From NCBI RefSeq assembly GCF_019331715.1, contig NZ_JAHBBG010000010.1, positions 26,124-90,123 of the forward strand: 64,000 nucleotides of DNA, written 5' to 3'. A model generated the notes under the pieces. It saw nothing but the letters and a program-made list of their open reading frames with translations. It was not told the DNA's origin and did not search any database. Positions within the stretch are counted from its first letter, which is position 1, and each line of letters starts with the position of its first letter. Made by a program: the position numbers and the translations under genes. Source of the stretch: Bifidobacterium simiiventris (GTDB lineage Bacteria; Actinomycetota; Actinomycetes; Actinomycetales; Bifidobacteriaceae). This document shows positions 58,333 to 64,000 of the stretch, piece by piece.

Positions 58333-58947
58333 TCAGGAGCGGCGCAGGGCGATGCCGGCGGCGGCCATGTCCTTGCGGGCGGCGACGCCGAGCTTCTCGC
58401 TGACGGGCACGGTGAGATCCTCGAACACGGTCACCGTGTAGCCGAGTTTGCACGCGTCGAGCGCGGTCTCCTTGACGCAGTGCGATTCGGCGATGCCGAC
58501 CACGTCCACCTGCGTGACGCCAGCCGCCTTGAGCGCGTTCGCCAACGTCCGGCCGGCCGACTGGGCCGCCTCCACCTCGTCGCGCGACTGGATGCGGTCC
58601 GTGTTGTCCTCGATGCCCTCGAACCCGGAGTAGGCGGCCGAATACTGGCCCTTCTTGAAGTGATGCGCGACGTTCAGGGCGCGGATCGCCGGATGCAGTT
58701 CGGCGTTCGGCGTGCCTGCCCTGCCGTGCACCGGCCACGTGTCCACGTAGTCGGGATGCTCCGACCAATGCGAGCCCGGCTCGATATGCCAGTCCTGCGT
58801 CGTCGCGATGTACGCGTATTCGCCGCGGTGCGCGTTCACGTATGCGGCGATCCGCTCGGCGACCGCATTGCCGCCGTCCACGCCGAGTTCGCCGCCTTCG
58901 CAGAACGTCGGCTGCACGTCCACGATGATCAATGCCTTCCCTGCCAT
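58333..58947 (-). CDS. pncA: Nicotinamidase (isochorismatase family)
   Basis: Deamidates nicotinamide to nicotinate for NAD salvage. The catalytic triad is visible as Asp in IIVDVQPTFCEGG, Lys in FKKGQYS and Cys in GIAESHCVKETALDA; TTQDWH and the following His belong to the metal site. The 204-residue length is normal. The start at 58947 has GGGGAGG five bases upstream; an ATG twelve codons earlier lacks one. Confidence 0.93.
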   Translation of the reverse strand: MAGKALIIVDVQPTFCEGGELGVDGGNAVAERIAAYVNAHRGEYAYIATTQDWHIEPGSHWSEHPDYVDTWPVHGRAGTPNAELHPAIRALNVAHHFKKGQYSAAYSGFEGIEDNTDRIQSRDEVEAAQSAGRTLANALKAAGVTQVDVVGIAESHCVKETALDACKLGYTVTVFEDLTVPVSEKLGVAARKDMAAAGIALRRS

Positions 58948-59185
58948 GATTGCCTCCCCAAGTGGATGCCGATATGCCGGCATCCACTCTAGCGTCTCGA
59001 TGCCGGAACCGTTCGGCTTCGTCTGCGACGCGTTCTTCTCGCGCGGCGATGTCCGCGTAGGGGGACATGGTGCGGGAATGCTGTCACCCTGGGGTGACAG
59101 ATGGGCGGCCGCCGGTTGCCTGCGATCATGACGCGGTGTTTCCTTGAACCGTCAACGACAATGTGGGATTCGAGGAGGACATGAC

Positions 59186-60274
59186 ATGAGTGTTCTGCAA
59201 CATGCGGCGCAGACGACCGATCCGTCCGCCGCCGCGGTGCTGACGCGAGGTCTGGTGAAGCGATATGGTGATTTCCGTGCGGTGGACGGGCTGGACCTGA
59301 ATGTGCCGGCGCATGGCGTGTACGGCCTGTTGGGGCCGAACGGGGCGGGCAAGTCCACGACGATGAAGCTGCTGTTGGGCTTGACCTCGGCGACGAGCGG
59401 CGACATGTGGATGCTGGGCGAGAAGATGGATGGCCGGCATCGGTTGCAGCCGGGCCGTGTGGGGTCGATGATCGAGGGGCCGAGTTTCTACCCGGGGCTG
59501 AGCGGCCTCGACAACTGCCGCATGGTGGCCGATTATCTGGATTTGCCGCGCGGCTCCGCTTCAGCGATTGTGAAGCAGGTCGGACTGGCCGGGCATGAGC
59601 ACAAGCGGGCGAGGGACTATTCGCTGGGTATGAAGCAGCGGCTCGGCATCGCGATGGCGTTGATTTCCCGGCCTGAATTGCTGCTGCTGGATGAGCCGAC
59701 GAACGGGTTGGACGCTCAGGCCGTGGTCGAGGTACGTGAGATGATCATGGCGTTGAGCCGCGAGCAGGGTATCACGGTGATCATCAGCTCGCATATTCTT
59801 TCCGAGATCGAGAAGATGGCTCCGATCGTGGGCGTCATCGCCTCCGGTCGCCTGCGCTATCAGGGTTCTCTCGACGCATTACGGGAGGAGGGACATATCG
59901 ACTTGCGTGTCTCGGACGCAAAGCTCGCGGCGACGATGCTGGACGAGAACCGGATCGACTGCCAATGGCTGCCGGACAAGAATGGCGGCGTGCTTCGCCT
60001 GCCGGAACTATCCGACCGCCGGATCGGCGTACTGGTCGCGCAGCTGGTTGAACAGGGCATTGCGGTCTACCGGGTCTCTTCGGAACGCAAGACGTTGGAA
60101 CAGGCGTTCCTCGAACTGATCGAGAACCAGCAGCATCATGAATCCACGCCGCAGTCGGCACGGAGCGGGACGGTTGCCGGACCCGTGCCACGGCCTGCGC
60201 GCGCGGCCTCGCTCCGATCGTTGCCGACCGTGGGGAGGGCTGTGTCCGCTTCGATGAACGGAGACGAACGATGA
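59186..60274 (+). CDS. Lantibiotic-immunity-type ABC transporter ATP-binding protein
   Basis: A 362-residue ATPase with Walker A GPNGAGKSTTMKLLL, signature YSLGMKQRLGIAMA, Walker B LLLLDEPTNGLD and switch His in ISSHILSE. A C-terminal extension of about 150 residues ends in a polar, Arg/Ser-rich tail. It is followed by two overlapping permease genes and a two-component pair, the layout of LanFEG/bacitracin-type immunity modules. ATG at 59186 follows GAGGAGG. Confidence 0.92.
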   Translation: MSVLQHAAQTTDPSAAAVLTRGLVKRYGDFRAVDGLDLNVPAHGVYGLLGPNGAGKSTTMKLLLGLTSATSGDMWMLGEKMDGRHRLQPGRVGSMIEGPSFYPGLSGLDNCRMVADYLDLPRGSASAIVKQVGLAGHEHKRARDYSLGMKQRLGIAMALISRPELLLLDEPTNGLDAQAVVEVREMIMALSREQGITVIISSHILSEIEKMAPIVGVIASGRLRYQGSLDALREEGHIDLRVSDAKLAATMLDENRIDCQWLPDKNGGVLRLPELSDRRIGVLVAQLVEQGIAVYRVSSERKTLEQAFLELIENQQHHESTPQSARSGTVAGPVPRPARAASLRSLPTVGRAVSASMNGDER

Positions 60275-61110
60275 GCGGCATGATTGCGTATGATGCGGGA
60301 CCGCGCCGCACGTCCAGCCACCGTGCGAAGCGCGGCGGGCCTCTCACTCTGGCGCGATTGGAGTTGCTGAAGGTGCGTGGCTCGTCGTTCTGGTGGATGT
60401 GGCTGGGCATGGCCTTGCTGGTGTCGGCATGGTCGGGCATGGCGTTCATGCAACGCGCCGGTACCCCGAATCCCGCCCTGCGGTCGGTCGCATTGGCCGA
60501 CGGCGAGATCTACCAGATCGTAAGCCTGCTGGCTCCCATCCTGGCCGCCCTCCTGACCAGCCGCATCGCCGTGCTGGAAACCGCGGAGCGCATGAATCTC
60601 AAATGGCTGTCGTTCGGACAGTCCGACGCGGCCCGGTTCATCGGCAAGCTCATCGTCTCCGGCGTTGCCAGCGGCATGTGCTTCCTGATGCCGCTGGTGT
60701 GGGCGCCGTTGGCGGCCAAGAACCTCGGCTTCACGGTGACCGGTTCGTTCGCCGAACTGGTGTGGGTGCCGGCATTGGTCGGTGTTCTGTCCTCGATGGC
60801 CACGAGTGCGGTCCAGTTGATGCTGTCGATGGTGATCGACCGTCAGGCCGTCGGCTTGTCAATCGGCATCATGGCCGGCGTGCTGGGTTCCGGCCTGAAC
60901 GCCATGAACCGGCCCGCATTGGGTTGGCTGTTCCCGGCCGGTCTGAGTTCGGCCGCCAGCCCGTTCGTCAGGTCCGTGGACGCGGACGGCGTCGCCACGA
61001 TGCTGCTTGCCGCGCATCCGTGGATGCTCGTCATCGCCGCGGCCGTGGCGTTCCTCGGTTGGACGCTGATATCGGTGGCGGCGGTCAAGGTGAAGGAGTC
61101 GAGACGATGA
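60271..61110 (+). CDS. ABC-2 type permease, lantibiotic immunity (first subunit)
   Basis: A 279-residue protein with six membrane helices and a basic cytoplasmic start (PRRTSSHRAKRGG). No catalytic motif is expected. It overlaps the ATPase gene by four bases (ATGA) and the next permease gene likewise. By position and topology it matches the MutE/EpiE-type subunit of immunity transporters, which expel lantibiotics from the membrane. Confidence 0.85.
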   Translation: MSGMIAYDAGPRRTSSHRAKRGGPLTLARLELLKVRGSSFWWMWLGMALLVSAWSGMAFMQRAGTPNPALRSVALADGEIYQIVSLLAPILAALLTSRIAVLETAERMNLKWLSFGQSDAARFIGKLIVSGVASGMCFLMPLVWAPLAAKNLGFTVTGSFAELVWVPALVGVLSSMATSAVQLMLSMVIDRQAVGLSIGIMAGVLGSGLNAMNRPALGWLFPAGLSSAASPFVRSVDADGVATMLLAAHPWMLVIAAAVAFLGWTLISVAAVKVKESRR

Positions 61111-61919
61111 CATACGCAAACGCAGCCGATGCGCATCGCATGAATCCCCGCACCAATGCGGTGACGCGCCGCAGCCCGTCCGTGTGGGCGGCGTTTCGCT
61201 GGGAGTCGCGCAAGGCCGGCAACCTGTGGTATTGGATCGTGACCGGTCTGTTCGATGCGATCGGCATGTTCAACGGATGGAGCCAATACGTCGACTATCA
61301 GGCGGAGTTCGCCCGGCAAGGCGTGACATGGGCGGCGATCTGGGGTCAGGCGATCCTCCTGCCGAGCATGGTGTTCATGCCGATACTGGTGTCCGCGTTC
61401 ACCGCGCAGATCGAAGCCAACGAGCATCATGGACGCAACTGGCAGCGCATGAACGCCACCGGTGTCATGAACGTGGCACTCGCCGGCAAGATGCTGCACG
61501 GTCTCATGACCTCGTTCCTCACCGTCCTCGTGTTCGAAACCGAGTTCATGCTCGTCGGCAGGTTCGCCGTCGGTTTCGATCTGGCGCAGCTTGGCCCGTT
61601 CCTCATGCGCGGCATCCCGCTGACGTTGTCCGTGTGGGCGATCATGACGCTCACGCAGGCGGTGAGCGTGCGGGCGGAATCGTTCGCGGGCACGATGGGC
61701 GTGATGATGGTCCTGACCATCGGCGGCTGCGCGTTGAGCCTCGCCGCGCCGGCCGTCGCCCGACCCTACCCGCTCGCTTTGATCACCAGCGCTTCGGCAG
61801 TCCGCGATCTTGCCGGGATCGCCGATCCGTGCTCCATGCTCGCATCGACGACCATCGCCGTCATATGGGTCGTCGTCGGCGGTCTGGTCTTCCGCCGGTT
61901 CGTCAGACGAGCCATCTGA
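61107..61919 (+). CDS. ABC-2 type permease, lantibiotic immunity (second subunit)
   Basis: A 270-residue six-helix protein (MutG/EpiG-like). AFRWESRKAGNLWYW, just before the first helix, resembles the short N-terminal coupling segment of ABC-2 permeases. ATG at 61107 overlaps the preceding stop and has AAGGAG upstream. A 120-bp gap without a visible terminator separates it from the kinase gene. Confidence 0.85.
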   Translation: MTYANAADAHRMNPRTNAVTRRSPSVWAAFRWESRKAGNLWYWIVTGLFDAIGMFNGWSQYVDYQAEFARQGVTWAAIWGQAILLPSMVFMPILVSAFTAQIEANEHHGRNWQRMNATGVMNVALAGKMLHGLMTSFLTVLVFETEFMLVGRFAVGFDLAQLGPFLMRGIPLTLSVWAIMTLTQAVSVRAESFAGTMGVMMVLTIGGCALSLAAPAVARPYPLALITSASAVRDLAGIADPCSMLASTTIAVIWVVVGGLVFRRFVRRAI

Positions 61920-62039
61920 GATTGGTTGCGCCGCTTCACGGACAGGCGACTGGGGGAGCCACCAATCCGACGTTCATTGCCGCTCGTCCGCCTGATACGC
62001 TGTGGCAGGGGATACGGGCATCGAGGAAAGGAGCTGATC

Positions 62040-63392
62040 ATGAACGGGAAACCGGTTCCGGCATTGACGGCGATAACGAATGTTCCGCGCCGTCTCGCTT
62101 TGTGCTGGCGATCCGATCCGGCCGCGCGCGTGGTCGTGCCCGCGGTGTGCCTGTGCTATGACGTGATGATGGTCACCCGGGTCGTGTTCGCCGGCCCGGA
62201 TGCCGGCCCGCATGCCGGCATGCTCCTGCGCCAGTCGTGGGGGCTGCCTGTATTGATCGCACTGTGCGCCATATCGATAGGGGCGTTGCTGGCTCGTCTG
62301 CGTCACCCGTTCATTGCCGTCTGCGTCACGTGCGTAACGTATCTGTGCGCCGCGCTGTTCCAGGTGCAGGCCTATATGGCGTTGCCGGTCCTGTTCGCCC
62401 TGTACTCGTGCGTGGTCTTCTGCTGCATGCCGTATCTGATCGGAGGTGTCTGCGTGAACGCGGCCGTGCTCGCCTTGGGCTGGCTGTTGCCGTTCCGGGC
62501 TCCATCGGACGCATGGGCGATGTTCCTGCTGCCGATGGCGTTCCTTGAATCGGTGGCCATCGCGCTCGGATTGTGTTCGCGCGGCATCCGGGAACGGCGC
62601 GGGGCGATCGAGGAAATCGAACGTCAGCGGCGGCATGCGCTCGAACTTGAACGCCAGCGCGATATGGAACGCCGCCGCACCGATATCGCAGCCGAACTGC
62701 ACGACAGTGTGGGCCATGATCTGACCGCGATCATCGCGCTCACCGAAGGACTGGAAGGCGTCAGCGGCGACCCGCAGATCGAAGAGGCCATCGCCATGGT
62801 CAACGAGCTTGCCCGCAGCGGACTCGCCGACACCCGCCAAGCCGTGCGGGCCCTGCAATCCTGTGGCGAGGAAACGGCGGAAGACGCCGGTTACGGTCGA
62901 ATGCGCACATGGAACGACGTCACGCCGATCCTGCAGCATGCGCGACGGTCGGGCTTCATCGTCGCGCATACGGAAACCGGACGCAGACCCGATGACGAGG
63001 CCCAGGCGGATCTGTGCTTCGCCGTGACCCGCGAAGCCGTCACCAACGCCATCCGACACGGCCACGACCTGCATCGCATCGTCGTCTCGTGGGATCATGC
63101 GAATGGCGGAACGCTGACCGTAACCGTCAGGAACGACGGCTCGACGCGCGACGATTCGACGGCGGGGGACGGCAGCGAGCATGCGGATGACGGCACCGGT
63201 ATGGGACTGCACAGGCTGAACCATCTGATCACGGCCGCCGGCGGTTCGCTCGAAGCCGGACCGGACGACGCGGGCTATACGCTCAAAGCGGTGATCCCAT
63301 CCATGAAACCGGCCAACGGGACCGATAACGGTCGCGACAAGTCCGCCGACGGCATTAAGAGCGCCACCAAGACCAAGGAGCAGCAGTCATGA
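62040..63392 (+). CDS. Sensor histidine kinase (HisKA_3 type)
   Basis: A 450-residue membrane kinase with about six helices in residues 30-185, then a coiled stretch and the phospho-acceptor motif AAELHDSVGHDLTAI. The HATPase domain shows EAVTNAIRHG (N box) and DDGTGMGLHRL (G box). The polar Lys/Asp-rich tail is long. ATG follows AAAGGAG. It is coupled to the response regulator by a four-base overlap. It probably senses a cell-wall-active peptide and induces the ABC genes upstream. Confidence 0.9.
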   Translation: MNGKPVPALTAITNVPRRLALCWRSDPAARVVVPAVCLCYDVMMVTRVVFAGPDAGPHAGMLLRQSWGLPVLIALCAISIGALLARLRHPFIAVCVTCVTYLCAALFQVQAYMALPVLFALYSCVVFCCMPYLIGGVCVNAAVLALGWLLPFRAPSDAWAMFLLPMAFLESVAIALGLCSRGIRERRGAIEEIERQRRHALELERQRDMERRRTDIAAELHDSVGHDLTAIIALTEGLEGVSGDPQIEEAIAMVNELARSGLADTRQAVRALQSCGEETAEDAGYGRMRTWNDVTPILQHARRSGFIVAHTETGRRPDDEAQADLCFAVTREAVTNAIRHGHDLHRIVVSWDHANGGTLTVTVRNDGSTRDDSTAGDGSEHADDGTGMGLHRLNHLITAAGGSLEAGPDDAGYTLKAVIPSMKPANGTDNGRDKSADGIKSATKTKEQQS

Positions 63393-63873
63393 TCAACGTG
63401 ATGATCGTGGACGATCAACGGCCCACGCGCATGGGCTTCACGCTCATGCTATGCAAGGACCCCACGCTGGCCATGATCGCCCAGGCGGCCAACGGCCGTG
63501 AAGCCGTCGACATGCTCTCCCTGCTCGAAGCGCAGGGCAGATCGCTGCCCGACGTGATCCTCATGGACGTGCGCATGCCCGTCATGGACGGCATCGACGC
63601 GACCGGCGAGATCACCAAACGCTGGCCGCATGTCAGAATCGTGATCCTGACCACCTACGATCAGGACTCCTACGCCTTCGCCGCCCTCAGCGCCGGCGCA
63701 TCCGGATTCCTCCTCAAGGACGTGCATGCCGCCGACCTGTGCAGGGCGATCCACGCGGTCGCCAAAGGCGACGCGATCCTCACGCCCCGCATCACCGGCG
63801 AGGTTATCCGCCGCGCCATCCCAGCCGGCACCTACCCCGACGACCGGCAACGCGCGGATCTGAAAGCAAAATT
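63389..63873 (+). pseudogene. Response regulator cut by an insertion sequence
   Basis: The receiver domain is intact: MIVDDQRPTR (acidic pocket), VILMDVRMPVMDG (phospho-acceptor Asp), ILTTYD and FLLKDVHAADL (conserved Lys). It should continue into a LuxR/NarL HTH, but after RADLKAK the frame enters foreign sequence at 63874 and stops at 63916, adding LAIRCLWWVMVRWW. The DNA-binding domain is therefore separated and the product cannot bind DNA as expected. Confidence 0.85.
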
Positions 63874-64000
63874 GGCTATTCGCTGTTTGTGGTGGGTGAT
63901 GGTCAGGTGGTGGTGACGGCTTTGAGGTCGAGTTTGCCGCAGGTCAGGTAGATCATGGTGGCGAAGTAGTCCATGTTGCGGAAGCCCCTCGCCCGTCGTT
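63874..64000. mobile_element. Left end of an insertion sequence, ISL3-like (partial)
   Basis: The insertion starts with GGCTATTCGCTGTTTG, which fits the GGCT-type terminal inverted repeats of ISL3-group elements. The 8 bp before it, GCAAAATT, may be the AT-rich target duplication. The rest lies beyond the window, so neither the other end nor the duplication can be confirmed. Confidence 0.6.
63903..64000 (-). CDS. Transposase C-terminal end (partial)
   Basis: The minus strand encodes the last 31 residues of a protein, ARGFRNMDYFATMIYLTCGK followed by a short tail and a stop at 63903-63905. The pattern RGFRN-x-xYF with a hydrophobic run is typical of the end of DDE transposases of the ISL3 group. 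The family call is tentative because only this tail is visible. Confidence 0.6.
   Translation of the reverse strand, partial: RRARGFRNMDYFATMIYLTCGKLDLKAVTTT

Overview
The window is about 64 kb of high-GC DNA whose gene content and order point to a Bifidobacterium chromosome. The pointers are hrcA-dnaJ, ruvCAB-yajC, sucCD-DUF6350-purH, a cmk-der fusion gene, uvrA-uvrC-aroE-rapZ-whiA-pgk-tpiA-secG, and a fructose-6-phosphate-shunt-type L-lactate dehydrogenase. Several genes start at TTG or GTG (dnaJ, yajC and whiA at TTG). I do not assign a species.

Positions 1-39,000 are conserved backbone. In order they hold: the heat-shock pair hrcA/dnaJ; a fructosamine-kinase-like gene; uppP and a PAC2 gene; six tRNA genes behind a clear promoter (Gly, Cys, Val, Val, Ala, Gly); thrS; a YebC-type regulator and the Holliday-junction genes ruvCAB; yajC, apt, sucCD, a DUF6350 membrane gene and purH; an aquaporin; a pseudouridine synthase and cmk-der; uvrA and uvrC; aroE, rapZ and whiA; lower glycolysis genes with secG; ldh and a HAD phosphatase; and hisF-hisI-trpE. 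Perfect LexA-type boxes (GAAC-N4-GTTC) lie upstream of ruvA and uvrA. Many units end in strong hairpins, some with very long stems and no T-tract.

Positions 39,061-49,064 form a 10-kb integrated element in a tRNA-Pro gene, bounded by a 31-bp direct repeat. It has no capsid, portal, terminase or lysis genes. It carries a tightly overlapping leftward replication operon: a helicase-PrimPol protein with permuted domain order plus several small Cys/His-rich proteins. A divergent two-regulator switch follows, with three related operator sites, and then rightward cargo: a Fic protein under its own inverted-repeat array, a wrecked ImmA/IrrE peptidase, and a DUF4236/coiled-coil/DUF3761 membrane protein. 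The right end holds a broken GNAT gene and a broken tyrosine integrase. The layout resembles a phage-satellite-like (P4/PICI-like) island that has lost its own integrase. This is the most unusual part of the window.

Positions 49,127-64,000 are an accessory region. They hold an aldo/keto reductase divergent from a DUF2316 gene, an HMCES-type protein, and a lactococcin-972-type ABC/membrane pair with a small anchored protein and an adjacent two-component pair. Next come a HipBA pair with a frameshifted hipA, a nicotinamidase, and a lantibiotic-immunity-type ABC transporter with its own two-component pair. The response regulator of that last pair is cut by an insertion sequence that runs off the right edge.
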